Shown here: positions 1 through 11,675 of the stretch, in pieces
How the letters are laid out: every line of letters begins with the position of its first letter
How positions within the stretch are numbered: position 1 is the first letter of the stretch
Origin: Haemonchus contortus
Taxonomy: Eukaryota; Nematoda; Chromadorea; Rhabditida; Trichostrongylidae
Assembly (NCBI GenBank): GCA_000469685.2
Contig: LS997562.1
Location: 4,067,515-4,131,514, forward strand
DNA: 64,000 nt
Direction of reading: 5' to 3'
Notes under the pieces: generated by a model
Told to the model about the DNA's origin: nothing
Database searches by the model: none
The model's input: the letters and a program-made list of their open reading frames with translations, nothing else
Position numbers and translations under genes: made by a program

Positions 1-95
1 ACCTCAATACCACCTCTTCTCAGTACATCGGCAGTAATAACCGCTTCCATTTCTTCGGCGCCATCAGCAAGAATCAAAAGGGCAGTTTTCGACAT
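1..95 (-). CDS. djr-1: DJ-1/PARK7 family protein, first exon (partial)
   Basis: This is the start of a DJ-1/PfpI-family protein, a small redox-sensing chaperone/glyoxalase-type protein. The minus strand reads from ATG at 95-93 and is open to the window edge. The first 32 residues carry the family start: a short hydrophobic strand (ALLILADG), then GAEEMEAVITADVLRRGGI, which matches human DJ-1 and C. elegans DJR-1.1. The glutamate of GAEEME is the family's active-site glutamate; the catalytic cysteine lies outside the window. One base upstream of the ATG is an acceptor (ATTTAG), fitting trans-splicing as a downstream operon gene. It follows mrpl-41 on the same strand, about 710 bp after that gene's likely stop. 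The rest of the gene is missing only because the window ends. Confidence 0.9.
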   Translation of the reverse strand, partial: MSKTALLILADGAEEMEAVITADVLRRGGIE

Positions 96-805
96 GCTAA
101 ATATTAAAAAACATCAAAAAGTAGCTGATAGTGTATTAATAATAGTAATGTAATTTATAATGTCATAATAATGGTAATGTAATTTTCCAAACAATGGACA
201 GAATTGCCATTATTACAAAATAGTTGAAGAACAGAGTCTAAAGCAACATTTTATTCGTTATAACAATTTTGCGTAACCAGTAACAAATCTCTAAAACAAT
301 TACTATTTCGAAGGTAGGGTTCAAAGACTATACAATGCACGCTATACATGAGGTATCATGATTTTTCATCCTTTTTATCCTCCACAGTTCCATATTTTCC
401 TTCCTAAAATGACTATTTTAATGTAAAAAAAAACAACGAAAATTCAGTCAGAAACGTGTCGAATTAAGGAGAAAAGGTCGAATAAGTCTTGCGAATAGGG
501 GCATTACTGTCGTTTCGGAATGGCCAGTTATAACACGATTACGGGCTAACGAAAAAAGGTCAAGCAATCTGGGGGAAGGGGATTTTCTTCACTTCTTAAC
601 CTCGACTCCTAAGTTATGAATTACGTTCCTGGAACGGAACATTCAATGAATCTCTCATCTTGCTAGTATGCCATGATTTATGCCAAATTTCAATCCACTT
701 AACTCGTGGGAAGTTTTCTGTTAGCTACAAATATTAATTATACCCCAAATTGAAATGCGAAACTTACGGTGTATGTCATAAGGAGTAGGTGTAGGTAAAC
801 TGTAG
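96..805. other. Intercistronic spacer between mrpl-41 and djr-1
   Basis: AT-rich sequence with no coding signal I can support. If the three minus-strand genes form an operon, this is an intercistronic region. It is longer than the roughly 100 bp usual in C. elegans operons. Confidence 0.5.
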
Positions 806-1295
806 TTAACTCATGGTTGGTACAAATTCTATGTTTAGCACACTCACTTTGTAAGCCTGCCGTATCTGTTCCCCATATGACAACTCGAACAAAGTTTCAG
901 CATCCATTTTTGGTGGAGGCCAGCGTTGGTCCTCAAGTGTGTAGAGGTCGGCTAGGGCTTTCGAACCTTTTTCTCTCACCTGAATGAGCAGCCGATCATA
1001 AGCTCACCGAAAGAAAAGAAGCTAAAAGTTATAATACCTTGGCTTCATAAATTCGCCTTCTCTTTTCTATTTCTACATCGGTTCGATATGAAACGTAAGG
1101 TTTTAACCTAAAGGTTGAAGAGTATACGATCACCTGCTCGCAAGTATTACAGCACTAAATTCAAATACAGTGTCAACGAGCACTTACTTGAACCCTTCTA
1201 AGTTTGGCACAACAAGTTTAGCCTGCATTTCCGGGACCACAACAAACTGTCCAGTAACGGGATCGACATAACCTTCATCGTGGGTGCCCGTGTAC
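806..1295 (-). CDS. mrpl-41: Mitochondrial large ribosomal subunit protein mL41 (N-terminus unresolved)
   Basis: mL41 is a protein of the mitochondrial large ribosomal subunit. Three exons are clear on the minus strand: 1188-1295, 1038-1107 and 806-979, with matching phases and GT-AG borders. The diagnostic stretch is VVPNLEGFK|LKPYVSY across the first splice, matching human MRPL41 (VVPDLTGFKLKPYVSY). It is preceded by THDEGYVDP and followed by a charged helix and a WPPPKMDAETLFELSYGEQ tail. The stop is taken as TAA at 806-808. A good donor (AAA|GTGAGT) lies 16 codons before it, so one more 3' exon is possible. The N-terminal exon with the targeting peptide should lie upstream of 1295; I could not place it, because the frame is blocked just before the acceptor at 1296. 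It sits between misc-1 and djr-1, the same order as C. elegans B0432.4, .3, .2. Confidence 0.85.
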
Positions 1296-3586
1296 CTCAA
1301 ATTGTACCAAGTCCGTGGTTATAATTATGAAGCCTCTTCACGAATTCGCAAAATTTCTTGAAACAGTTTGTGAAAAGTCTGCAATCAGAGCCTTTGCACA
1401 CAAGCTGATGAAATTTTGGGGACTCCGTGTTGAAGTCAGAAGACAAAGGATATCATCGCAGAGAGGGGTGATGTGCTAGAGAAACGCGTTCCCTGCACTA
1501 TTGACGTAACAGTAACAGCAATATATAAACATGGAAAGAATCAACAGAAACAAAAGAAAACTAACAAATACAGATAGTCGAAAACAATAACTTCAAAGTA
1601 AATATCCACTTCACTAATTATAAAATATTTTCTCACAATAAGAACGATGAAAGACTACACGAAATTCTGCTTTCGCTAAGTTTTGAATGCATAAATAGAT
1701 TTTAAAATCCTTTCAAATATTTTAAAAATTACGTACACAACTGTAATAATAACTATCAAACAGTGAACGGCAACAGCAAAAATACACTCAAATGAAAGAA
1801 TTAATTCACTAGAAGACTACTGAAATCCGCTAACTGATATAATACCAACTTTAGGCTTCACAGTCCAGTGTAGAAAGATATTATAAACTTTCAAATTGTT
1901 TTCCAACGAATTCGAGGAAAGGATGGGAGCCCTTCATTTCTTCAAAAGGTTATTGATACGCTGCGATAAAAAGCAAATACCATCCCATCCTCGATGAAAA
2001 GCGGAAAAAAGAATCTGCTGAAAATCTAAAGATTTATTCACCTGTGTAATTGTTCTGGGTTCTCCTTATGCCATTTAGGAGATAATTCTGGAAATTCTCG
2101 GTTTTGACCAGGCCATTTGTGCTTCTCGATGTTGAAAGGTCCAATTTTCCTTTGACCATATGCTCCTTAACCGATCGATTGATGTAATGTGGTCGTTCAT
2201 AGAGGAATTTGATATGAAGGTCTACAGCATTGCACACAAAAATTCAAAAAAGTAAAAGTAAATAAAAGTCTATGTATCCCATTAAAGTCCAGCTAAAATC
2301 CATGTTTCTTTTGTAGCATGCTTATTTAGATCATTGAGAATTAGTTTGAAAAATGTAACGATCAATAGGGGGTTCCTGCTTATTGAAGACCTGAATAATT
2401 TATCTCAGGTAAAAAAAGTAGCAAAATATGCAATTTTGGAAGATTTCTTTTAATTTTTCTCATAACCAATGCAAGGTATTGGCTAATTCCAAGTATATTT
2501 TTTCGTTTACACCGGACTAATTATACATACTGCATTTTGAAGGAGTGCGCCTCTACTTTACACAGTGACAGTTGTCCGAGTACGAATATCCATGACGATG
2601 TTCATGGAATCTCGAAAACAATTTAGGATAGTTATTTTGCTACTTTGAAATGTTTGTTTAAAAAGTAGGGACCTTATTAGCGCCAGTGAGACAGTCGCCA
2701 TTTACAATCACAGTGTTTACGCCCAGTTCCAGATTTTTACACCACTTATGTGCAAGTTAAGGATCCGATCTTTAAAAATCCTACCATTGCTCTCTACTCC
2801 GAACATCTACGAGCTACTTTGGTCTTGTTCTCTGTTGGTTGATTACTTACACATAATAATACCATTAAAACCTTTACCTTTCTTCACAAACGGCCATGGA
2901 GAACGAAAGTTTGAATGGTGGATCGTTCTTACTCCTCGAGAGCATATTTTAACCAGCGAAGCCATTGAGACGTGGACTCATTGATTTCCTCGTCCAGCAA
3001 TTAGACAAGTTTAAAGTAACGTCAAACTAAGGCCACAGAGGAACTTGCTCTGAGGGAAGTGGTGGCGAAGTGAAGTGGGAGCTTTACACCGCAACGCACC
3101 CGCTTTCGCAAACAACAACTGTGAAAGGGGCGCGATTTTCGGTGGATGCTATGAGTAAGGGGTTATTCTAGTTGAACAAAAAAGAGCAAAAGAAAGTTTT
3201 GAGGTGTGGTACCTTGGTATAACAGCAGACATCTTGTGAGAACATCTTTATCCTACGCCTTTTAAGCCAGTCTATTAATGAAATTTCGAAGATGTTACAA
3301 TTTAAAAATGAAAACCACAAAAAATTGCACAAATCTACCAGTGACTACATCTAATTATAGGGGGTTTAATCAAAACCATCACAGTTGCCTACTCCTACAA
3401 TAACAAAGACTCAAACCAACGGGGCAATTCATCACCAAACAATTCAATACTGGACAACCAATCAATACAACATCATCAGAAGCAGTGTGTTGGTGAGTAC
3501 TTACTCAAAAATGCTACATAAATCAGTTATTAATTGGTTGGTTACTGTCAACAATGAGAGGTTTGCAGAAAGAGAGTTATAGTCCT
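1296..3586. other. Spacer between misc-1 and mrpl-41, unresolved 5' exon of mrpl-41 expected
   Basis: AT-rich stretch. The missing first exon of mrpl-41 should be here, but no frame gives a convincing join. Small frames at 2034-2237 (minus) and 2748-2984 (plus) show no family features. Nothing else is supported. Confidence 0.4.
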
Positions 3587-6500
3587 TTACAGGCCAGCTT
3601 TTGCTTCGATTCCCAGAACGTACTTGTAGTAAGCAGCATTCATTTGTTCCAAGAAAATGAATGTGATTACAGTATGCGGTCCAAGACGCATGTAGTATGG
3701 TGTGAAACCTTTCCATAATGCAAACACACCTTCGTTTCTAATAACCTGAACATTGGGGCAGATAATAGATCGAAAAAGACTCAACTATAACTTTGCTACA
3801 ACAAAACAAGTACTTCGGTAAAAGACTAATAAATTACAATCAAATTCATACCTTCATCCAAACGTCCAGCGCATTCTTGTACTCGGGCTTGCCATCGATC
3901 ACTTTCATTGATTGGATTCTTAAAATAACAACAAATACTGAAGCCCACACCTTTATAGAAAATCAATAGATCGAGCTTAAAAGACCCAAATCCTACGGTG
4001 ATGACCCGCAGTAGAAAGTATAGAAAGTTTTTCATTCATTACTGAGCCTCATTACGGACATCACCCTCCCCCCCCCCCCCCCCCCCCCCCCTGCGTGTTT
4101 TCCCTGTTGGTCTTGAGTTTATTGTTGTATTGAAGGAAGCAATTGCCAACAGACAATGATATCCATTTTTACAGATCCTGATGCGCCTGTTGGACGACGT
4201 CATAAGTGTACCGCTATGCTGTCTGGATGTTAGCTGTTCATCAGAGCTGGAGAAGCTTTCATCCGCAAGGTCGTCAATCAGAAGTAAGCGCAGTTATGGC
4301 TTTTTACCACAAATTATTGTAGCCAAAACTCTCAAACTAATCAAACTGAATCTGTGATGAAGAAGATATGTTGCCGGTCTTACCCTGAATCATGCTTGCA
4401 AAACAGCCACAGCCGCGCTTCGCTTTTTCCAGGTAAATTACATGGTGATTTATGAAGCAGGGTGCATACTCGCAGAAAAAGCATGCCTATCACATGCAAA
4501 TGAGCCCCTGCACACACAATTCCTTCCGCACGTCTCCACCGCATACAACTAAAACCCAAATCGCTTGAGAGAAACGACTCACCTAGTTTTCGCAATATCC
4601 ACAGGCATCGAAGCGATTGTTGTTGCGAGACCAGAAATCATGGAGGCGAGGAAGTGACAGAAAATACCTTAATCGGTTCAATTGAGCTTTGGAAAACGAG
4701 CCCTATTGGCCCTCTCATAGACGGAATGTCCAAAAGTAACAAATGTCATGTAAAATATTACCATCATGAACGTATCCCGTCTCCAGCAACGCTTGTTTCG
4801 ATTGGGAGTACGTTGCCAGTTGGGCAGCATTCACGACCATTGCACGGATCACAGTAGGTGCGCAACCCTAATGAAGCAACAAGTTTAGAATACCAACCGA
4901 TCTATCCAAAAAGATTCCCATTAAAAGGGTAGGGCGAATGGAATGCCAGAAATAGTAGGCTTGGGCTCACCCTCCACAAAGTGAAGACACCTTCTTCCTT
5001 CACAACACGTATGAGCGCATCGAATACGTTCTTGTAATTACGGCGCTGCTCGGGCGGTAGTCGGCCATCACCTAAACAGCAATATCAGCTATAATTACAC
5101 CGCATACTGAGCAACTAACATCTGAAGTAACTCACTAGTCATTCTGATCAACGCTAGCTCTGCTGGCGTTCCAACGAAGGATCCTATTGCTCCAGCGGCC
5201 ATACCCAGTGAGGCTTTCATAGCAAATGATGGAGGGGCATCGCCTCTGAAGTAGGACTAATTTGAATGAATCCTTGTAGAACATGAACTTTACCTGATCA
5301 GCACTTACTTTTTGAAGTATTCGAAGAGGTATGTATAAGTACCCAATCTTGTAGTGGTGTAGGTCGCTTGACGTAGCAGACCGGCGCTAAGGCCATTGTA
5401 AACAGCCAAAACACCTTCATTTTTGACGATAGACGTCAACGCATGAATACTCGAACGGTACTCTTTTTTACCTAAAATGAAGTGAGCTGTGTTTTTTGAT
5501 ACAGGCTTCAGATAAAGACTCAATGACTTTGTAAGAGATATCCGAGGGACCGATTCCCCGGGGCTCGTCGAATAATAAACATTGAGAATACAGTTGTTCT
5601 TGTGGGCTGCTGGACTGCATGAAACACATCTTCTTTAAAATGGCGGAAACTCCATGCGTTCTCCATCACTACGTTCCCATACTCTCACTCATTCTTATGT
5701 ATCGGTCTTTTTATTGGGAAGGGATTCGGAGGGCAGAGAAAACTGGGGCGTCCATAATGCATCGCAGAGCTTTTTCCAGAAGCTGTTTTTTCTATAATCT
5801 CAAATTAATGACCTCCCTCAGCAGAACCCCTCTTAACGACCTATCGGGACAACAATGAAGCTTGTGGGACATGATCGACGTTTTCTTTTTTCCAATAAAT
5901 ATACAAATATTAATAGCTTATTGCTTACCACTAAGTCCAGACAATTGCATTCTGTTCTTGACAAGATCCAGCGGCTGGACGAACAGAGTGGCTCCCATTC
6001 TACAAAATAAGTAACTCGTATAACTGTTATTTCTTTTATCTCAGTATCATTTGCTATCATTTAATTCAATTTTTCACTGGAAAAAACTATTGAAGTTCGA
6101 GTGTCACAGATTGAATGTGGCCTTTCTTATCTACACCTTCTTCGATAAAATAATTTTTTTTTGCTTTCTACATAAACATGACTGGATCAGTACAAAAAAG
6201 CAAGAAGCCTAAATCGCGAACGCTGGAGTTGAATAAACTTCTTACTCATCCGTTAGGTCCCCTTCGCTCCACTCCACCTATGCCTTCTGAAAGGAATTTC
6301 TTTTGCAAAAATCAGTTCTTGGTTTGCACAACTTCTAAGTGTAGGATTTGTAACTTGCCATTAACGATGCCATAAACTAGTTCCCTCCCATGTTGGAGTA
6401 ATATTACGCCAATTTCTCTAACTCACTTTTTATCTTAATCCTAGAATGACTGCCTTATGATGCTCGGCATAAAGCTTAGCTACTGTAGCGCTGTCCCGCT

Positions 6501-7118
6501 TCTGATCTCAATATTTTGTTCATCACAGTTTCCCAGGACTCACAATAACGACCCCCTTGGTCGATAGCGAATCGATGGATTTTAAAATTGTACTTCTTCC
6601 ATATTAGTACACCTCCTATTTAGTTCAGCAGCCCTGTGAGCAGCTCTTCAAATACCAAACGAAGCCTTCCGTTTAACGATCTATCCTGAGGTCGGCCAAT
6701 CGGCTCATAATGTCGTACGTGTGGATGCTTACATGCGAGGTGAACACGCCATTGAGATCAAAGGAAATGTTATGTGGGGCTAAAGTGCAATGGATCAGTG
6801 TAACGGAATCCGAGAAGCATGGGTTCAAATTCCAGCCTTGACCACAACTTAACATTCTTGAGATTACATTGCTTGTGAACTGCGGTATGACCAGCGGTTC
6901 ACGAACAAAACAAACAAAAGCTGAGTGGTGGTCTTGATAACGTTAAAGATAATACGAAAAAAAAATTCTGCGCTCTCTACGGGTCACAAAAAGGAAAATT
7001 AGAGAGTAAAGATGAATAAAATCAAACCATAAAGAGGAATAGCCATTACTTACCCTGCCGAGCCGCCAAAAACGAACTTGACACCGTTCGGGATTGTCTG
7101 CTTATCCCCCGCCGACAT
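3587..7118 (-). CDS. misc-1: Mitochondrial 2-oxoglutarate/malate carrier (SLC25A11 type)
   Basis: Inner-membrane carrier of the SLC25 family, the nematode MISC-1/SLC25A11 type that exchanges 2-oxoglutarate for malate. Nine minus-strand exons: 7054-7118, 5929-5999, 5309-5471, 5136-5245, 4971-5071, 4762-4867, 4583-4667, 3852-3918, 3587-3745. They total 927 nt and 308 aa with all phases closing; human SLC25A11 has 314. The three repeats each keep the carrier signature: PLDLVK (31-36), PAELALIR (127-134) and PVDIAKTR (227-234). Subfamily marks are LLRQATYTTTRLGTY, GRLPPEQRRNYKNVFDALIR and the C-terminal KGFTPYYMRLGPHTVITF. The ATG at 7118 lies 10 bases after a TTTTCAG acceptor, fitting a spliced-leader site. 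It would be the first gene of the misc-1/mrpl-41/djr-1 unit. The intron at 3919-4582 contains a 24-C homopolymer. Confidence 0.96.
4068..4091. repeat. Poly-C tract (24 C) in an intron of misc-1
   Basis: An uninterrupted run of 24 cytosines on the plus strand. It would be a G run in the misc-1 pre-mRNA. It lies in the penultimate intron. Confidence 0.95.
6773..6845 (+). repeat. tRNA-like relic (Arg-type) in the first intron of misc-1
   Basis: A short stretch resembles a decayed tRNA or SINE head. It has a TGGATCAG D-arm-like segment, an AATCC/GGAAT-type middle, and a good B box (GGGTTCAAATTCC) near 6820. Possible acceptor ends are TGTGG and CCACA. It does not fold into a convincing full cloverleaf, so I call it tRNA-derived debris. 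Confidence 0.4.
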
Positions 7119-9859
7119 GATCGTAGAGGCTGAAAAACTCACCAAGACTCATAAAAAATGAGAATTCACAAAAACTGGGAGAATTAAAAGGAAATGACAA
7201 TCGATAATCATTAGTGCAAGAGCAAAGTTTAGTTACGAAAGCGGCATTGAACGACAACATTCAACATTAATGATAGCGTCTGCTGTTAGATTCCATCAAC
7301 ACGCCAGAGAGGAGATCGCAAGGAAAGAGAAAATCACGAACAAATGCGAACAGTCGATTCCTTGAAGGCGTTATCATTTGTAACACGCAAATGGCTGAAT
7401 TCTTCCGATTGCATTCGTAGAACAGGCTTCATAAATATGCAAGAACGCTTTATGGACGTTGTGATTAGGGTTCCGACAAATTCTGAGTAAATGGCCCTTT
7501 TATAGAGTTCAAGGTTTTCCCTGAAAGGGAATCCCGAAGAGGACACGAGTCGTTGCAGTTTGGCTCGAGGAACGGTGAGGGATGGCATTCCACGTTGGCG
7601 ATTTCTGCTCGTCTGCATCCTCTAGATGAATAAGCATGCAAGGTTGCGGTTATGGCGAGCATTCAGTCTTGAACCGGACGATCGATATTTATATTTATTA
7701 TATGTCATAAATTTAATCGCCAAGCTCAACGCTCACGTCTAAAAATCTGTTCGCAAATCCTTTCTTTGACGATCAATAGGATCCAGATGGGATAGGCGGC
7801 CTGGTGGTAGCGAATCTATTCTAGCACATGTTTTCTTCTTGGACAAAACTTGGACTCAATGTATCAGATAAAGAAAACGAAGAACTGCAATCGATCGTGA
7901 CCTCTTGTACAAATACGTCAAACTGCGGCGACTTTCGCGGACTCTAAACGGACAATCAGTCTCGGAGGTCAAAATAGAATTTGAGCAGTTTAGACGAAAT
8001 TACCGAGGTGCATAGGATACAGTCATGGTTGAATATGATGAGGAGGAATTTTTGGAAATATTGAACTGCTCTGTATAACTCTGCGTCGGCTTTGCCGTCA
8101 AAGCCATCTACAGAAAGTTGGGCAGCTGGAAAACGTAGTTACCCACCAAAAGTACCTAAAAAGGGGAATCTTCCAGAAAACAACCGAGCTTCATCTGGAA
8201 GCCTTTTGAAAAATAGTTGAAGAATGGGTTCGAACCCGTAGCTTTACTTCCCATATGAGTTGAACAGTGAAAGACCAGTCCGACTGTAAAGAGCCAGACG
8301 GGTGTGATCAAAAGGAGCAGAGAGTGCAGCCCGTCAAGCCCACCGTTCGCCGGCACTCGTCGGCGCCCACTGCCATTTTTTCCCTGCCGTCCGTCGATCG
8401 ATTCGCGTAATGCACTTCTTTCACACTCGATTTGTTTAACGATTTCTTTGATATCGGCATGGAGGTGGTACTTCTCTCATGTAAGAGAAGGGTAATGTAC
8501 TTCTCTTAGCACTGGTGTTCCCCTGGCTTTCCATTCAAAATGAATTTTGTATGCGAATTCCATTCAAATGGACGGCAGTGCTCCAATGCTAGGTGCCCCG
8601 GCAAGGAGGAGGCATGCTCAGCCGTTTTCCTGTAACAGAACCATAGATCCGACCAGTTATGCCATGAAAGGGCCCTTTAAAAATTGAGGAAGTAGACCAT
8701 ATACATTGCCATCATAATAAGCCACTGTCCCTCCGCAGAACCTGATAAAAAAAAAGATTTTTCAGGAAATTCGATAAGAAATCGTATGAATATTCCGGAA
8801 TTATAGATAAAATTCTAAAAATTACAAAAACGTAAAAAAAGATTTGAAATTATGGTAGATCAAAATACGGTGTTTTGTCTGCGCCTACTCTACGTCTAAT
8901 GCGCATTAATTTACGAGTAGTTATGACGCAACAACGCAAGAAAGGTAACGGCAAAGTTTTTTGGAGTTATCATTATTCTGTTGAAGTAATTCCTGTGCTC
9001 TCTCAAGTTATTCGACTTTTGCTAGCTTTTCGTGTAAGTTGGGCAGCCTCAAACTACTCGCATCCGCTGTCTTAGCCGTCTATTGGTAGATTTGTTCGTG
9101 GAGTGAGTATACACTTCTTCCTTTTGTTTAGCTTTTTTGAATCATTTGCGGATTTTTTTTGATTTTGTGTGCCGAGATGGAAGTTTCGATGAATTCAGAA
9201 GGCAACTTGAGAAAATGCAAGCAAAACAGTTACAGTCATCGCTTTCACAAAGAAAATGGAGAGGAGAAGGGAGCTTCTGTGCTGCATCCCTCTAAGGTGA
9301 TTGACGAAATAAACACCGTCGAGGAAAAATGTTCGTCACCAGACATCACCAAACGGGCCCTTTTTCTGTGAAACAAAGCAGTGTGACAAAGTTGATCCCG
9401 TGAAATCCCGCTAATTAGGGTCACCTGCATCACCCGTCATCCCGTTGATTTCGATTTCCTTGAACAGACTTATTTATACATCCATTCGTCCCTGCCGAGA
9501 GCCGTATAGACCTGTGGACTTTCTTTGCTCGAAGGACTCGAAGCATAATATTCATTATGTTCAGAGTTTTTGTGATGAAGTCTTTCTTACCAACAGACTG
9601 GATGCTGTCCAGATGTTCGTTTGACTTCCCAGGCCGGCCCACCTGGTCTTATGTTTCTTGGTGTGAACAACGGCGTTCCCGGGAAATCTAGTAGCTTACT
9701 CGCCCTTGCAGGACGAAGACCAAGTGGACGACAGGTGTTGCAGGTGATACTATGAGTTGAATAACAGAATACAATACTTTTTGAAGGCTAATTTTAAGCA
9801 GCACCCTCTTTCTTGGGAAACCCAGTGAACCCTCTCGCTTGAAGGACGGAAGCGATTAC
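7119..9859. other. Intergenic, upstream of misc-1, decayed repeats
   Basis: This holds the presumed misc-1 promoter just beyond 7118 and then low-complexity or decayed sequence. Small open frames at 7334-7618 and 7465-7662 (minus) overlap in different frames and have no recognised family. No gene is supported. Confidence 0.5.
8222..8306 (-). repeat. tRNA-like relic with a strong B box
   Basis: On the minus strand a perfect B-box-type palindrome (GGGTTCGAACCC, 8226-8237) follows a segment resembling an anticodon arm. The 5' acceptor side does not pair cleanly. It may be the head of a second SINE family or a tRNA pseudogene. Confidence 0.35.
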
Positions 9860-11060
9860 TTCCACTCAGTGCTTTCGTGTCGGGTAATCAGGCCTGTCTG
9901 ATCTTCGATTCCGTCGCGTTTGCACTCTCTCCCTGATCTTTGTTGATGGAGTTCGAACTCCTATTCCCCTTGCACTTGCGTGTATCCGGAAACTCGGAGT
10001 ATTGTCTTTTCCACAGTGTATTGAACGTCGCTGATCGCATGCCGAGAGAGTCACATAGTCTAAGTTCCTGAGGCGTAAGTTAAGGTAGAGAAAACGGCAA
10101 AATCTCAGCAGTGGGCAGGTAACCCAATGTTCATGTTTTCTTCAGGACTTTCTCCATGTTCTTTAACTTTTTCTCCAGACCGCTCAGGTTCTGCAGGTCA
10201 GCTTCTGTGTCCGCCATGTTGGTTTTCCGACAAAGCTACACCTAAGTGGATCATCAGAAATTATTCCGTTTCTCGTAACAGTCGTTCTTCCCAGATCCGT
10301 TCTCATGCCGACATTTACACAAGTGCCTCCGAATGCAGCTAAATTCGTTTCTTGTGCTCCGCAGTCTGTGTTGTAAGCACATTGTGGTCTGCGCAGCGAA
10401 GGTCGGTGCTCGCGCCAGCGACTTTCATTCCCATTCCTATTCCTACATATTCCGACGGGAGTCGAACCTTTTTTCACGTTGACGAATCCTCGTGAAATGC
10501 TTAGTATTGAGTCCGCATTCAGTGTCTTTTCATTTCACACAGGAACGCATGTTCATTCATTGCCTGGGTAACGGCTTCTATCTTTATGATGTCAAAGATC
10601 TTTTTTGAATAGAAAATGGATAATCGACGTCACATAATTGCTGACTCCCGAGATCCTTTAATGATCTTCATAACCATAGGGCTAAGATCCATCAGATTGA
10701 GTCTTTTTTGCAACCTGCTTGCTCGAAAGAGTGTCCTTCGTGCACTGTTCTAACGATCCTATCCAAATTGCTCGCGTGAAGAGCTGGCAGATTATAGGCT
10801 GCAGACTATTTTGGGGGCAGTTACCCATGCCGTCTACATCTCCCTTCCTATATAGCGACACAGTTTTGCCGGCTTTCCACGGCTTGGTTCCCGTATTCCG
10901 GTATGAAACGGTGAGGAGCTGAGGAAGAGTTTTGACGATAAGAGACGTAAAGCTCCTCAACTGCCCTGAGCCAGTCTAACGGGACCGGCGCTGAAGTTTT
11001 CTTCATTGGGAATACGGCATGTAGGAGTCCTGCCTCAGCAGCTATCCGCTTCGCTCGTCC
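9860..11060 (-). pseudogene. Decayed RTE-like LINE, reverse transcriptase to C-terminus
   Basis: Remains of a non-LTR retrotransposon on the minus strand, broken by many frameshifts and stops. In element order (high to low coordinates) I can read: a thumb/finger piece (WKAGKTVSLYRKGD, near 10870-10830) followed by QLFTRAI; NVKKGSTPVG near 10460, corresponding to the DVKRGVRQGDTIS motif; a DLRCADH remnant of the FADD box near 10400; a VNVGMRTDLGR piece near 10310 matching the YLGRE region; LTYASGT near 10080; and a VSGYTQV C-terminal motif near 9980. The order agrees with the better-preserved copy at 37585-39555. No coding capacity remains. Confidence 0.75.
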
Positions 11061-11410
11061 TCACTCTGACGTATCATCTCAAAAAATTTTGAAGGAAAGA
11101 CTGTTCCTGTAAGAGCCGCCTTCTGGCCCTTCCGTGAAGATGTCCCGATGAAAATACTCTACTCTTTCCCATTGTTATTGATTACGAATCATACCGTACA
11201 CTTACAAAGTAAGCATAGTATTTCAGCTAAAATAGTCTTGGCTTCCTGAAATAGGCGGCTCGCTCTCTACTCACTAACTAGCGGAATATAGCGCAGGGAA
11301 GGCAACGGTTTTACTATATGTGTAGAGTAACAGTCCATAGCTACTCCAAAGACTTCTATTGTCAATTAATCAGTCGACATGGTGAGCTCTGAAAAGCCGC
11401 CAGCAAAAAG
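11061..11410. other. Intergenic, no gene seen
   Basis: Between the LINE relic and the SINE copy. Parts could be further upstream LINE sequence, but the match is too weak to call. Confidence 0.4.
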
Positions 11411-11675
11411 TTTGGAGGTGGTGAAGCGGCAAGTGGCGCGCTATCTCACACGCACGGCCAAGGGATCGAATCTCGGGTCGATTTCCGCCTAGGCCAACCA
11501 AGCCTTCCATCACTCCAGGGTCGGTTAATTGGTACCAGATTCGTCCGGGAGGATAAAAAGCGCTGACTTGTATATCGGCTGGCCACCGCAAGTCATCTTA
11601 TAGGCCACATACGCATTCAATATGCCACTGCGATCCTGAATGCGTGGGCGCATCCCTCAGACGGGATTGATTAAC
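11411..11675 (+). mobile_element. tRNA-derived SINE, near full-length copy
   Basis: This copy aligns along its length with the copy at 27887-28160. It has a tRNA-like head with an A-box-like segment after GGAGGTGGTG and a B box (GGGATCGAATCTC, near 11461-11473). Then come the body landmarks GGTCGGTTAATTGGTACCAG, a conserved TGGCCACCGCAAGTCAT and TAGGCCACATACGC. The 3' end is GGGCGCATCCCTCAGACGGG followed by ATTGATTAAC. The pattern fits a Pol III-transcribed SINE mobilised by a LINE. Confidence 0.75.

Noticed and set aside
2034..2237. 67-codon minus frame as the missing first exon of mrpl-41
   Set aside because: No presequence-like start and no donor giving the right phase to the exon ending at 1295.
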